DNA of 64,000 nt from Gigantopelta aegis (GCF_016097555.1 NW_024532771.1:62001-126000); one strand, 5' to 3'. Counted from the first letter of the stretch, positions 1 to 14,295 are shown. Program-made: numbers and translations. The notes: generated by a model not told the origin, from the sequence alone.

Positions 1-1425
1 ATATTATACATGTCTTGGTATATTAGTATATCTATATCTCCTGATCGTAAAGAGATTACAAAATTACAAAAATCTCGTTAGGCAATTGTTTCTGAGATCT
101 TATCAATAAAGTACAATATAATTTATTCTTAGTCTGATATTTGAAGAGTAAGTCCCCCACCAACTATGGGCTAGTTTAATTGAGATTCCTCTATACAAAC
201 AGTACACTTATATACTGTCATGGATAATTATAGTATAGAAAAAATCTTCTAATACAGTATACAGTACACAAATAAAGTTATTGTGTAGTATATTCTTAAT
301 GTTTATGCTTGCAAATATTTAGAGTTCCAGCTGCTCTTCTAAAGCAATTCTTTTACCTACTCCTTTCTCAAGTATGCATTCGTTGCATTGTAAAGGGAAT
401 AGAATTCATAGTCTATTGTATGTATTCTATATATGATTGAATGATTTTAGTCCTATTGTTAAGGAGTGCGGTCTATGGAAAACCTATAATTGATGTGTGA
501 GCCTTGGTTTAAGGGAGTTTCTTTTTAAGACCACTAAATGTAAGAATGGTCAACCATAAAATACTATTATTGTCTACTATACTTGAAAGTGTACTTGTAA
601 CAACAGTTGTGGAAAGAAAATGTATTAATGTACATGTAATATTGTATATTTATATTTTTTGTACTAATTGGCGCTATCATGTTGAGAAGAAGGTTATATA
701 ACAATTGATAAGAACAATTATGCGTCCAGACTCACTCTTGTGTATTCTTGTCATTATAAGATATCATTGTACTCTTTCTAGTTGTCGTCATTATTTACTA
801 CATGTATTTACAATAAATGAATTAAGTTTGTTTAAATTTACTCTATTTATAGTAAATATTAAGAACAGTAATGACAACATTACTGATTTACAGATATAAT
901 ATTTATCAAAATATGATTAGATCTTATACTTCAAATACAATTCCCTATTTCAATCAAACAAAGTCATGATATAACAGTTTAGAATTGTCTTGTATATTTG
1001 TTATAATAATCACATGTTATATAGAGGTAGTTATTATTTTTGTTTAATATTTTTTGTAATCTGATCTGTGATAATTGGTACTAGATAGAGTAAACAGTAA
1101 TCAATTATACTTGAAAATAATTAAAGCAAATTACTACAAAAGTGTGTCTTTCTTTAATTAACCAGCTATATTAATGTACATGTACATGTATGTTAATTTG
1201 ATTTGTGTACGTACGACAGTGAAGTGTCCTCTGTGTGGACAGTATTAAAGCAGCTGTCTTATTTAAGGGATATGGGTTATAATAGTGTAATGTACTAGTA
1301 CCCTCTTTTGTTTACTGGATAATATGATGTAGTACTGTTATATGATATAGTACTGTTAGTGTAATGTACTGCTACCCTCTTTGTTTACTGGATAATATGA
1401 TGTAGTACTGTTATATATATTCTAG
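1..1425 (+). other. Intronic sequence upstream of the first visible Nup54 exon
   Basis: No exon is recognisable here. The stretch is AT-rich and holds a palindromic TGTACATGTACATGTA element near 1176-1192. A short direct duplication, about 1288-1415, repeats the phrase around TACCCTCTTTTGTTTACTGG. It is most simply an intron of Nup54, since the exon at 1426 starts inside the protein and is preceded by a good acceptor (TTCTAG). Confidence 0.5.
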
Positions 1426-4400
1426 TTATGTTCCTGTGGCAGTGGTTGGATCAAACGAATTACTACAAAGAATTAAGTATCAGGATCAAGAATGTAAAAC
1501 AACACGAAATGAGATTGAAGGTTTGTTGTCTTTGTCTTTCTTTTCCTCTCCCTCCCTCTCCTTAAGTGTCTAAATTTAATGATCGTTGTATGATTGCAGA
1601 CCTAAGCTATTGTATACTATAAAAAAACTTGGTATTATAATGTATTAGCTATTTTACTATACAATGTCTATTTAAGTATTTATGACTTTCTCTTTCCATA
1701 CACATTCACTTTTTATTCCATATATGCTCTTATCCACCATACACCCAGTGCCCAATAATTCATCATGGCCTTGACCCTTTCCATACATGTCATGTGACTA
1801 CACCATATATAAATCAAATAGACACTGACTTGATGCTTTTCTGTAAGCCTATTTGGACTGAATCCTAATAATACTAATCTTTGTTTATTGCTAAATCCAG
1901 CCTTACATTCCATACATGTTTTAAATGTCAAGTGTTCCAGTGTCTTTGTCCATATATGGTAGTCTATTGTGTTGTAATCCATTGTCAATACATGTAGCAT
2001 GTATTGAATGCGTGTTTACATTAGGATTGGTCAGGTGTTTAGTGATGTAGAGGTTTTGTAGGTTCTCTTGGAATGTGTGGTGCTCAGGTGAACTTGGCTT
2101 TGATCTTGTACTTCGTATTGTATCCCACTTTATTTGTTTTAGTTGATGAGGAATGTGTGTACGTGATATGTAGAGTCTCCGAGTTTTTATGGTCTTCTCT
2201 GAGAATTTGAAGTCTACAATAGTTTTATCTGAACTTAATTTATTTTCCATTCGTTCAATTCTCTTACTTGTTAATTTATAATTACTCTTGCTAGAAACAA
2301 AGCATTAATGTAAATTACTACTAATGCTTAGATCACGTATTCTTTTGACAAAGGATTGTGTAACAGCTGCGTGTTCCCACAATATTATACTAATGGTTTG
2401 TTGGGAAGATACAATTATGTGGTAACTATAAGTATGCCTTGAATTCAAATCGATTGTACTTGTATCAGTGGTGTGATAATGTTACTAGAGAGAGTAATGC
2501 ATTAATATCAGATAATTGAAAATATTTTTGGAATTAATAGCGAATTAGTGAATGAATGATTTTGATGCTCAATAATTGGGCAAGCTAAAAATGAATGGAA
2601 ATATAGATGGTTAACAAATTGACTAATGTAGGATATTTGATTCACAGAAATGGATGAATTGATGAGTATGTTGTTAGTGTAGTAGCAGCTGTACTATGTA
2701 TTATAGTACATTCATATTACATCATTACATGTACAAGATTACATCATTACATGTACAAGATTACAACATTCATGTACAAGATTACAACATTCACATATAC
2801 TCATGTACTTAATGATATCATGTCTCTGGTATAGAGATTATAGACACACTGTGAGGCTTTTGTATTGGTTAGCTTGAAGGAAGTTGGGAGAAAGTAATTA
2901 CCTCTCTCTCTCTCTCTATCTTCTAGCAATGGCTTCCTCTTATCTTGTGCTTATTATAATGTCTGCTATTATAAGTGCATCCATTGATGTGTTCTAATGT
3001 ATTTAATATGATCTGTTAAAATAATAATTTTTATATCTACACTTTTTTATATGCGGATGTGATTACTTGTACATGAATAGACATGTATTTTGTGTTTGTT
3101 TAATTTTTGGTACCTACCTTCTCTCTGTCGCTGTCTGTCTTTGCCTCTTACTGTGTCTGTCTCGCTGTCTATCTCTGTTCTTGTCTGTCTTTGTCTCTCT
3201 GTCTCTGTATGTCTGTCTCTGTATGTCTGTCTCTCTTTTGCTCTAATTGTTTGCTAATTCTCATAAACAATAACCTGTATTATTCTGTTAATACTATTAA
3301 TTAATGAGTGGCAACAAATTAGTGAAGACAGTGGTTATCTCATTAAAAGATTAAATAAACAAACAAACAAATTATACTGGTTTATTTATTACAAGTAGAA
3401 AGTTGATATCTGATTTAATTAAAAAAGAATAATACAAGTTAACAAATCATGTGGTTGTCATGTGATAAAATTAACACAATCATATGACTTGGTATACAGC
3501 TTGGTGTTATTTAATTTTCATTCCATTAGATTATGTCAGAAGAAATCAATGAACTTCAACAAGAACAGTTAACAGCTGCTGCTAAAATATCAGAATATCG
3601 TAGAAAATTAAATGATCTAAGTCACAGAGTATTAAAAGTTAGTTTGTTACTCCCACATCTAATTCACTCACAAATTACATGGATTATAAATTCCTTGTAC
3701 ATGAGTTTTCCATTAAGTAACATTAGCTACCTGTCAGTTCCCAACCACGACATGTTTGTGTACCCTCAACACATATATCTAGTACATATTTGTACATATC
3801 TCTATATACTATATCTTAGTATGACTTCCAGTTAATTGTACATGTGTGTATCATAATAATTATGACATGCTAATGGACTCGAATTGACTCCACACACACA
3901 CACACACACACCCAAGATAAATTGTTGCAGCTGTTTATATGCCAGCAAAGTTCCCCTATGTTCACGTGAATGTTAAATGTGTTGTTCATTCTTTGACTGT
4001 ACATTCTCTAGACAGAGTGTCATGTACTTAACCACACCTTTTTAATGTCAGTACAACACTATGTTTGTTTAGACTATCTGTTCTTAACTTCCATGTAGAA
4101 GATTTGTACTTGTGTTTAATAGTCTATCATTATGTGGCTTATCATATCTACCTGTGCAATAAGGCAGAGGAAGTAGCCTATTAAAACACTAACTGATTAG
4201 TAGCTCAGGATTTTTTCACCATGTTTGTTGTTTTTGGTGTTACCAGGTGATGTCACTATTGTACATTAGTTTTATTACTAAGCTAATGATGTTGTATTAC
4301 TAAGCTAATGATGACATAGCCTCCAGCTTGAATTCTTTAAATGTTCTATAGACATTACCATGCAATGGTGGCAATTAGACAGAATGCCTATAGCATCTTC

Positions 4401-6896
4401 CAAGGGTTTCTGGTTTGGGAGAGAGAATGGAATGTAGTTAGCTAATCCCTCCAAACACACGATCTATCCTATGAACTCAATATCTGTTGTTATAGGGTAC
4501 TGATCAACAGTGTTATTGAGTTACATTCATTACATAGCTATTGTGTTGTTTGTGGTTGGCAAACTTTGGCGGACTTTGGTGTATAGTGTTTCATTTGAGT
4601 GAATTAGTACAACATTGTGTGTAGTTGAAAGTAATGCTAGCTTCTGTGAGTGGAGTAATTGACGATGCTTAGTATGATAGAGTGGGTGGTTGATAATTAG
4701 GTATTGTTTTTATAGTGGTAAGTTTGTTAGTAATGAAGTTAAGTTATTTGCCAACACAATTATTTTGTTGATTTAACCTTGTGTTCAATTTTGATATATT
4801 ATTTTAAGGAAATATTTCAATCAATATTAGGAATGATGTGTCAATCAGTATTAAGACCATCAATCAATATTAGGACTATGATATGTCAATCAGTATTAAG
4901 ACCATCAATCAATATTAGGACTATGATATGTCAATCAGTATTAAGACCATCAATCAATATTAGGAATGATATGTCAATCAGTATTAAGACCATCAATCAA
5001 TATTAGGACTATGATATGTCAATCAGTATTAAGACCATCAATCAATATTAGGACTATGATATGTCAATCAGTATTAAGACCATCAATCAATATTAGGAAT
5101 GATATGTCAATCAGTATTAAGACTATCAATCAATATTAGGACTATGATTGTAGTTAATAGAATGTGTATTACTTGGCAGATTACTATTGCTAATATTTAA
5201 AGAAATAACTTGTTTCTACTTGTTACATTCCTTTAATGTAGAATATGGAGAAAAACTAGTACAATATTGTGTTGGACATACTTATGTCCCAATGACAAAG
5301 CTAAAGTCAGTATTAGAACTTAAAAGTGATTGGACAATATTGTGATGTGATAGTCAACTACAGCACTGTGATATCATGTTACAAATAGTTGCTCCTTGTA
5401 ACATATCAGTACCCTTGGCGCTATTGTCCTTAAAGTTATTGATATCCCAATGATTGTGGATCTTCAATACTCTTATCAATGGACCGTAATTTGTACTACA
5501 TTTATTGGTGTTCTTGCTTATAGTGTTCAGTGAACTTAATGCTGAAGCATTACAAGTTATGAAGACATAATTGTCATTTCTGCTCACAAGGTATTCTGAA
5601 GCCTGTATAGTGGGATCATGTCTCTACACAATTATAGAATATGTCCTCTGGTAACGAAATCAAAGTGCAAAAGTTTAGCATTTACTGGAGTTTAATGTAC
5701 AGATGGCTAGGATAGCACAACTTGTATTGTAGATGGGGCTTACTGATATAATGGTATTATCCTTGGTCACTTATTAAATGCTGATGTTCACTACTCTGGA
5801 CCTTACTAATGTAGCTATCCTGGGTCACTGTGGTAAATACTGATGTTTAATAGTGTAGAGGTTATTAATGGTAGCTATCCTTGGTTGCTGTGGTAAGTAC
5901 AGATGTTTGCTAGTTTAGAGCTTCTAAAGGTCATCTTAGGTCACTGTAGTAAGTACTGATGTTTACTAGTCTAGAGCTTACTAATAGTAACTATGTTAGG
6001 TCATTGTGGTAAGTACTGATGTTCACTAGTTTAGAGCTTACTAATGGTAGCTATCCTAGGTCACTGTGGTAAGTAAAAATGCTCACTAGTCTAGATCTTA
6101 CTAATGGTAGCTATCACTGGTCATTGTTATACTGCTTACTTGTCAAGTAATGATGTAGTTTCTAATACATTCATACTTGATATTACTTCATGACATTTAT
6201 GTACATATCTATATATATTTTGTGGTACTGAAAATTTTCTTTACGAGTAATTTGTTATATAACTAATAAAAACAGATCAAAAAGTAATAATTATATATTC
6301 AGAAACCACCAACTAACATGTGATTTATAGCATTGTATTGCATGGTAGCTATCCACTCATTCATTTAGTCATCATCAATTGTTCATGGAATACTATTATA
6401 TATAAGAGAACATGTCATATAAAATACTTACATTTCATTCATACCTTACATTGTTAGTAAGTCATTAGATTCCACAAGGTTTCCTGCCTTCTATGTCTCC
6501 AATAACAGTCCACCTCCACTCCTAGTGGTACCATTATAGGTAAACCATTCCTTACATGACTGCCTGACTTACATACCAAAGGAGACAGTCATATTACCAG
6601 GTGGAGTGTTAAGATACTTAAAGGTAGAATTGATTTGTGTTGTCATATAAGTAATTATTTGATTATAATAAATTACCTTTGTGTTAGGTCTGCCGAACGT
6701 ATATGGTAGACGGTGTTCAAATATGGACTGACGTATTTTGATATTAAGAGTCGTCAGCATTTTAGTTTTTATTCAATATAGTACTTTTGTTGTTGGCAGG
6801 GTTCTCTCTAATGATCAATGTTGAGTGATTATATACATAAAGAATATGAATTAGGGTTAATTTAGTGAAATTTCTTTCTCTCTCTCACTCACTACA

Positions 6897-6951
<55 letters not shown>

Positions 6952-9900
6952 ATGGTAACACAAGAGAGACTAAGAAAAATAGGATGGTCTGTTCAACCAT
7001 TTGAAGAACAATTAAGGTTAGTACATGCTTTTGTTCACCAAGGTAGAACAAACACAGAAAGGAAGCAGCTTAAATAATTTTAATGAGATACACTTCCTGA
7101 AATAATGGATAATGCTTAAACCAGCCTGTTATTGTTTTGATCAGATGTAACAGCTGCTCTCATGTTGTTTGTCATCGTCCGAAAGATGTCACCTTAATGG
7201 AGATATACCACAAAAAAGTGCGCTACATTTTATAATCTGGAACAGCTGTGAAATCAAAATTACTTTGTATGTTAAAAGGCTTCTTTAGTCTGATCAAAAT
7301 TGCTCCTTTGATACTGGTTTAACTAATATGACTTCTTTAAGAAAGTTCTTTAACTAGTAGACACTTTAAGAAACAGGTTTATCTTTTAAAAAACAGGTAT
7401 GCTTGATATGGGACTAAAACATGTTAGTGTTGGTTTAGTTGTAACTACCCAGAGAACTTGTTTATACAACCGGTTTAGCTAGTAAAACCACAATGAGTCA
7501 TGCCTACTTATCAGTTTGCAAGTATAAGCAAACCCGATAGTATAAATGAAGCCATAAAATGTGATAATTTTTGTAAAATTTATTTCTTGGATTTTTCTCA
7601 TATTTGGTTGACTTTACTTAAATTTTATTGCAGCTGAAATATCTTTAATAAAAGCTGCTGTAAAGACAGTTCAGATAGTAAAAAAAGTATAAGTGATTAG
7701 AGAGTTAGAAAGTCAATACACTCAGAAACAAATCTATTAAAACAATAGCTTTGATTACAAATTAATTCTAAGGTTTAAATATTTACTAATCACAACGTCT
7801 CAACTATTATAATATATCACCTCACAGTATACACAAGCATATATACTATACCACTAACAAATATATGCTACCTTTGCAATCATGACCAGCTGTGATCTCG
7901 GTTTTGTCATCTGCTTTGGGGCTTCTTTGTGTTCTGATCAATTTGCTTCTTTTAAAACTTGTTTGTGCAGGTTTAACCCGTATGACCACACCGATTCCCG
8001 CCTCCTTGTAAGTATGGTTTTTATTCACTTGTACTGTAGTATGGTGACCAGAGGTGTCGGTGAAGCCATGCGATATTAAAATATGAGTGTCTTCAAAAAA
8101 ATTAATTTCTTGTGATTGACTATGAATATTGTTATTGGTCCATTGGTAAGGTCAGGGGATGGATGTTTGTTTTTAACTTGTGTAAATAACAGCTTTGTTG
8201 CTAGGTTTTGGTATAATTCTTATTGACCATTATAAAGTATTGATTGTAGTGTATGTATTCTCTAGACTAATGAACATCAGGATAGCTATTATTAGTAAGT
8301 TCTAGACTAGTAAACATTAGTATTTACCACAGTGAACTAGGATAGTAAGGTCTAGACTAGTAAACATCAGTACTTCTCATGGTGACCTATAGGATAGCGT
8401 TAGTAAGCTCTAGTATTAGTGATTTTAAATACTCTAGAACTATCCTAGGTCACTATGGTACATAGGCCATTATTTCCAAGTAGCTATTAACCCAAAGAGC
8501 ACCTGCATATTTTGGGGCAAGCCATATATTTGAGATCAAAGTACAATCCTGATCCTTGAGCAAACACATGGTTTATGTTGGATGTGTCTAGGCAACCAGT
8601 ATGATGTATCTTGGAATGGATATTATGGTCAGTATATTAAATAGGTAGTTCTAGATTAGTGAAGATTTGCTATTACTACAGTGACTAGTATAGCTACCAT
8701 TAGTAAGCTCTAGACTAGTAAACCTCAGAACTTACCACAGTGACTTAGAATAGCTACCATTAACATCAATACTTGCCACAGTGACCTACCATAAATCAGT
8801 AAACCTCAGAACTTACCACACTGACTTAGAATAGCTACCATTAACATCAATACTTGCCACAGTGACTTACCATAAATCAGTAAACATCAGTACTTACCAC
8901 AGTAACTTAGGATAGCTACCATTAGTAAGTTCTAGACAAAGTATTTGCCAGAGTGACCAAATATTTTTATAACTACATACATTCAATGATGTTTAACATC
9001 AGTAGTCTAATTAGTGAGATCAACAATTAGTAAGCTATTAACAATGTGTTAATATTCATAATACTATATTGCTTATAATAGCTCCATCATATTTGTTTGC
9101 ATTCTGTGTTCCCTAGAGTCAAGCTGGAGGCAATTCTCCGTGAGTTAGAATCGCCCCACTCTCTTGAAGGTACTTAATTTCTAAGTTGTTATTAGCACTC
9201 ACTTAAATTCAATTAGATTGTGTTGATTTCATGCCAAGACCACTTGAGATAATTAAGTGTGTGGATGGCCTTTGGTCATATCAATACTTATCCACTTAAG
9301 CCGGCTTTTCTTTGCTGATTAGTGATGATTACATACTCTACCAGCTGTAACTAATTAGCCTGTATTGATCATTGTATTTAAGTTTTCAGTGGTTTGTAAT
9401 GTAATAAAGAGTGGTATAATAGTTAGTTTGAATGTAACTCATTTAAGTGTGTGGATTATGTCAACAATTTACTACAAACCTGGCATTAAAGGTATGGTAT
9501 CTCTATATGGGATGTGTACAAATATAAAAATGTATTTTAAGTTAATTCTTTCATATGTGACAATCAGGTTAATGTCATTTTACTTTCTTTTCTATAATAG
9601 GGCAGATTGAATGAAATTATGTCCCAGTTAAGAATGCAAGCTCAACATTCTGGACCCATGCACTCTAGCAACAAAGTCTTAATGGATCCATTTTTAGCAA
9701 GTGATATAAAGATGTAGTATATAAAATGGATGGCTGGATGAATGAAATAGATGTATAGAGAATTGAATAGATAAATAACTTATAAATGGATACATAGTAG
9801 TCTAAGATGATGGTTGACTATAGTAAAAGGAACAATTGTTGTTATTAAGAGATAAAAAATGCTAAAACAATAAAAATAATGAATTAATTATAACAAAACA

Positions 9901-10322
9901 ATGGAACAATAGAGTATGAATTATTGGAATTGTGATTAGATCAACGATATAGTACATGTACATGTACATGTATGTTGTCATATGGTGGGTTGCTATTGCT
10001 TACAGTGCTATGTGAACAAGCCGTCAATATTCTTGCTATCTCTGTCGTGATGAGAGCAACTTTACTCACATGTTCTCATCTGGGAGCATGCCAACTTGGC
10101 CCTCAGTGTACATTAGTACAATCTGTCATTTCTCACTATCTCTAGTCGAACACCTGTATTGTGTGGGAGACCACATTGGGTGAATAGTTGGCGTGGCCTA
10201 CATAATACTATACATACATAATGTACTTATATATACATATACTTTAATACATACTTAGTATATCCTTGATATTAACTGTTCAATAAGCTTTCTGTGCTTA
10301 GGGAGAGAGAGGGGAGAGAGAG

Positions 10323-10365
<43 letters not shown>

Positions 10366-12663
10366 ATGGTATAATAAGGGAGAAGATAATCATGGAGGGA
10401 AAGATGGGAATTTTGATCAAAAAAGGTAATTTGTCCAAACAAGGAATAAATTCATTTTTATTGTGTTAATTTCTTTGCTTCTTTGATTTAATAGTAGCTG
10501 TACTATATTCTACTCTTTACTATCCTAATATTTGTAAATAGTGTCTAGTACAAATTACTGATGAGTCTCAAATTACACCATATTAAACAATGGGTGGATT
10601 AATTACTATAAAATTTTAATACTACAGATAAATATTATATTACTATTCATTAGTTAAATGCTCAATGATATAAGGACTATTTCATATGTGGAACATGATA
10701 AACTACAGTCTAAAAATTCATTACATTTTCAGAATGAGGAGGGGTACTTGTTAAATTGGTCATTATTGGAATTGTTAGATGAGCATCATAAAATTTAACA
10801 GCTGCTATTAATGACACTTTTCATTCACAATATCCACTCATTGTCTACTCATCCTTAAACTATTTGGACATATTTGTCCATTGTTGTTTTTACCCTGTAG
10901 TCATCTTTGTATCCATCCATCCATCCATCCATCCATCTATCCATCCATCTACATATCAATTCAATGAACCATCTGTCCCATCCATTAATTATTATTGTTT
11001 AGTCTAATCTTGATATGTTTTCAATGACAAGCATCCTTCCAAGTACTTGCTCCTGGAATAGACTACAGGAATTGTATGTGTAGCTACACGATTTCTTTCA
11101 TGAACACAATGTACATGTAACTAGGATACATGTATACTAGTATACATGTACATGTATGTTATATCATGGAGTGATTTTTTAACATAGTGTTATTAGAAAT
11201 AAAGGATAGAGCAAACCTCTATTATTTTATCCGTGCTATGTTCTTGCTGATTTAAATTATATACATGAAGTGTAAGATGGTGTTTCAGAAGAAGCTTTAT
11301 TATTTTATTACTTTTCCTCTTAGAAGTCAAACAAGTTGTAAAGTGATAGCTTTGTGCTTGAGTTAACAAGCCAACAAAGGTTCTATGTGTGGCTTCTATG
11401 TAAGCCATAATTAAGAGCAAGAACCCCCCAAAACTGAACACATTCTTGGCAATGGTATACATACACATATTACAAATAAATACTTGATAAAAGGTGCTGT
11501 AATACATTTTTTTTGTAGATTTCTTCTTTCCCCCATTCCTTGTAGTATTTACTGTTTGTCATCTCAGCTCTTTAGTCTGTTTTATTTGTTTATCACTATA
11601 TAATAAATGCCTTGTGTCATTTTAAGGTGCTCAGTATATCTCTGAGGTGGGTAGTCTCCATTATGTAGCGATAATCATAACTAAAAAGGTTGACTCATTG
11701 ATATAATTGTGTAGCTTAAATAAGAGTTTTAAACTTCATACAAGCTGAGAAAGAAAGCCTGTGAAGATTTGGCCAATAAATATATTTTCATAATGTTCAT
11801 ACTATTTTTGACCACTTCCTTCATATCATAGACTTGTCTGTTTTGAGAGGTGATAAAAGTGGGTTATAGATGTGTTATTAATGTCTAGTGTTGGTTTCTC
11901 CTTAAAGTCAGTAGTAAGGGTTTTCAATGGCTGCTATATATTAAAAAAAACTGGTGGATTTTTTTATAACAGATATTTTTCTTTAATGTATTGCTATGTA
12001 ATGGATTCTTGTATTTGATAACTGGCAACATCAATCCACCAATTCATCCATGTTTGGTCCATACATTCATGTCATCATTATGTCCATCCTTCCCTTCATA
12101 CATCTGTCCATGCATCCATTCATCTAATCTTCTATTCATTTGTCTGTCCTTCCATTCATCCATCTTTCCTTCCATTTTTTTCCATCCATACATTTATTTT
12201 TACTTATCAATTATTCATAGTTTGTAACATTTAGCCCAACACACACACACACACACACACACTCACACACAAACACACATCCACTACAAATACTCCAAGT
12301 TGCTATTCTGTAGTAGTAGTAGTATCAATAGTAACAGCTCCAACTAACCACCTCAGCATTAATATTCAATTGCTAATAATCTATACAATCATTTACCATG
12401 TTAAAATGCCTGTAAGATATGAAATCATCACACACATCACTGCATCACACACAGCTCAAAATTCTTTTAAGATAACCCCAATAACTTACTTACAATTATA
12501 CTTCACTCACATTAGCCTAATGCATCATATGTAATATATAACATTATTTTCCAATGTATGTCCTACATGCATATAATCCTAACATGAAGTATATACCATA
12601 CTATCATAAGGGCAGCTCCCAAAGGAATGGGCATTATACATACATCACATCACATGATGCAAG

Positions 12664-12700
<37 letters not shown>

Positions 12701-14295
12701 ATGTTTAGTCTTCTAGCGGTGTGACTGGTATTTCCTCCCTACACTAACTTGCAAATACCAAACCATGTCTGGATACATTTTTTACGCATCAACAAAGACT
12801 GAATGATGACTTGTTATGCAGTTTAGAAAGCCTTAAAGTGTTCTGAGGAATCTAGCTGGAACGATTCTCGTGTCTTCTTGTAACCCGACACTTTCCAATA
12901 ATGTCTTTCACATTGGCTGTATTTGGCAGTAAGGAAATAAGTTATTGCAGCTGCATTGGATATCCCAAATTTGTATATACACAGAAAATAGGCTCAATAT
13001 GGTGATGACAATTTAACTAAATTAGCAGTCCACAAGTTTTATGAATTTAATTGTGTCCATTTTTGCCCTAGTGGTCAGTGTATAGTACTCACAAAGTTGA
13101 TATCAAAGATGTAGACATAGTAATGAATTTACATTAATTCAAATAGTAAAAAAGTCCTGTTATAGTAGCTAGTAGGAGGGAATGTACTGCTCACTAGCAG
13201 TAGATTTTTGACTGCTAAAATATACTATTGTATGAACACAGTAGCCCAGATATTGTTTCACTGACTGGGGTTGGGCAAATTGTATATTAAATCATTACAT
13301 GTATCATGTGTCATTGTACTAATGGCATCACTGAAGAATTAGTATATGCAGCTGGTAATATTATAGACTATTTTAATATATAAGACTCATTCTAAACAAG
13401 GACTTTATGTAAATATTGTTCTAATTACTTGGCCATACATAATTCTAGCTAATAGCAATAACTCAGTCTGTGTACATCCTTCCAAATAAACTACTGGTAC
13501 TGTTTTTTTCACAACAAAGGTGGTCATTGAGGCTTGGTTTTGCAAAGCTATCTGCCCTCATCCCTCCTAGGGCACCAAGTGGTCTCCACTCTACTTTGGC
13601 TTCACCATCTTAAGCCATAATACAGCATTTGGTGGTCAAGTCTGTACTATATAGTATTGAGTTACTTACCAATAATGAACGCCAAAGGATAAATTTGAGT
13701 GAATCATTTACTATTTGTTGTAATTACTAAAACAACACAAGGTTTATAATTCTAATCATGTATGTAAATGGGAATCATCTCCTGTATTGGGGGGGGGGGG
13801 GGGGGGGGGGATAGTAAATAAATTTATTTAATCAATGGTTCTTAAAATAAGAAGTTATTAAATTAGTTTTATATATCAATAGAAACCAAAGTTTGAGCTA
13901 TGTTCCGTGTAGTCAAATAAATCATATTCTAAATCTAGGTCATAAGATATGGTTGTGTATCCTGTAGTAATTTACTTAACATTAGATGTTTACAAACTAC
14001 AACTAAAATACAGTGGAATTCTCTAGTATAGTGGACATTAGGAACTTTAAAACAATCTTTTGATAAACAATGTATAGTGTATGAGTAGCAGAAGTGTATC
14101 CTAATTGTAGGCGAGGTTCCACTTTATATCTATTTTTGTGTCTGTGCTTGGTCTTCAGGTTTGTCTCTTGTTTCCCTTCAGCACTTAACACAACAGCAAG
14201 GAGCACTCTCGGAAATGATCAAGATTATGAAACAAGATTTTCAAGATTTGAAAACCGTTGAAGATGGTCTAAAGAACATGGCACAATCTCTTTGA
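1426..14295 (+). CDS. NUP54: Nucleoporin Nup54 (C-terminal half, 5' part outside window)
   Basis: Nup54 is a subunit of the Nup62-Nup58-Nup54 complex in the central channel of the nuclear pore; this part encodes its coiled-coil assembly region. Exons: 1426-1520 (VPVAVVGSNELLQRIKYQDQ), 3540-3637 (EINELQQEQ, KISEYRRKLNDLSHRVLK), 6949-7016 (GWSVQPFEEQLR), 9117-9169 (KLEAILRELESPHSLE), 9601-9713 (GRLNEIMSQLRMQAQH) and 14183-14295 (HLTQQQGALSEMIKIMKQDF, stop TGA). Each block aligns in order with my recollection of vertebrate Nup54, where the matching stretches are KRKLMDLSHR, ADEEQLR, GRLNELMSQIRMQ and IKQHLKQQQEGLSHLI. Junction phases agree up to the fourth exon. The fifth exon needs one G fewer at its start (9601-9603) and one A more near 9708-9711 to join both neighbours. 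About 180 residues are recovered against roughly 500 in vertebrates, so the FG-repeat N-terminus lies upstream. I found no exon in 1-1425. Confidence 0.9.
1713..2250 (-). other. Possible decayed coding relic inside Nup54 intron
   Basis: Two overlapping minus-strand open frames (about 109 and 95 codons) cover this stretch, which is somewhat less AT-rich and less repetitive than its surroundings. The products contain ordinary-looking composition (for example RRLYISRTHIPHQLKQIKWD), but I recognise no domain. It could be an old transposable-element fragment or chance. The two frames overlap with a shift near 1950-2000. Confidence 0.2.
3891..3912. repeat. (CA)n microsatellite
   Basis: Short perfect CA run in Nup54 intron 2 (between the second and third visible exons). 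Confidence 0.9.
4815..5150. repeat. 43-45 bp minisatellite, about 7 copies
   Basis: Tandem unit with core TCAATCAGTATTAAGACCAT; the core starts at 4841, 4886, 4931 and 4974, giving spacings of 45, 45 and 43 bp. Units differ mainly by GGACTATGAT versus GGAATGAT. It lies in a Nup54 intron, and the 75-codon open frame across it is a repeat translation. Confidence 0.9.
5755..6130 (+). repeat. Degenerate ~60 bp tandem repeat, forward orientation
   Basis: About six diverged copies of a unit containing GGTCACTGTGGTAAGTACTG, then TTCACTAGTCTAGAGCTTAC and TAATGGTAGCTATCCTAG. The same family occurs in reverse orientation at 8260-8960 in a neighbouring intron of the same gene. Confidence 0.8.
6898..6947. 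repeat. (CA)n microsatellite abutting a Nup54 splice acceptor
   Basis: About 50 bp of CA dinucleotides run straight into the acceptor AG at 6947-6948, replacing a normal polypyrimidine tract in front of the exon at 6949. Confidence 0.9.
8260..8960 (-). repeat. Degenerate ~60 bp tandem repeat, reverse orientation
   Basis: Copies containing AGTAAACATCAGTACTTACC, ACAGTGACTTAGGATAGCTA and CCATTAGTAAGTTCTAGAC. This is the reverse complement of the unit at 5755-6130. Copies are diverged and of variable length, and a 117-bp sub-duplication is visible around 8740-8900. Confidence 0.8.
9714..14182 (+). other. Long last intron of Nup54
   Basis: This 4.5-kb intron lies between exon 9601-9713 and the terminal exon at 14183. 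It holds a GA-rich microsatellite (10301-10363), a CATC run (10910-10950), a CA run (12241-12262), an AT run (12667-12698), a 22-nt G run (13789-13810) and several TGTACATGTACA palindromes. Slightly GC-richer patches near 10015-10190 and 13520-13640 resemble no domain I know and may be old mobile-element remnants. Confidence 0.6.
13789..13810 (+). repeat. Uninterrupted run of 22 G
   Basis: Twenty-two consecutive guanines in the last Nup54 intron. On the coding strand this could form a G-quadruplex; its length in the assembly is probably unreliable. Confidence 0.95.

Noticed and set aside
3530..3640. Start codon ATG at 3533 (MSEEINEL) as a gene start
   Set aside because: It is intronic. The exon starts at 3540 after the AG at 3538-3539, which restores phase with the preceding Nup54 exon.
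7846..8079. Overlapping 60-65 codon frames with slightly GC-richer sequence
   Set aside because: Considered as a transposon RNase H or integrase fragment (AGIGVVIRVK), but too short and without catalytic residues.
11193..11507. 104-codon minus-strand frame in the last Nup54 intron
   Set aside because: Hydrophobic/basic random-looking composition, no homology recognised, no splice or promoter context.
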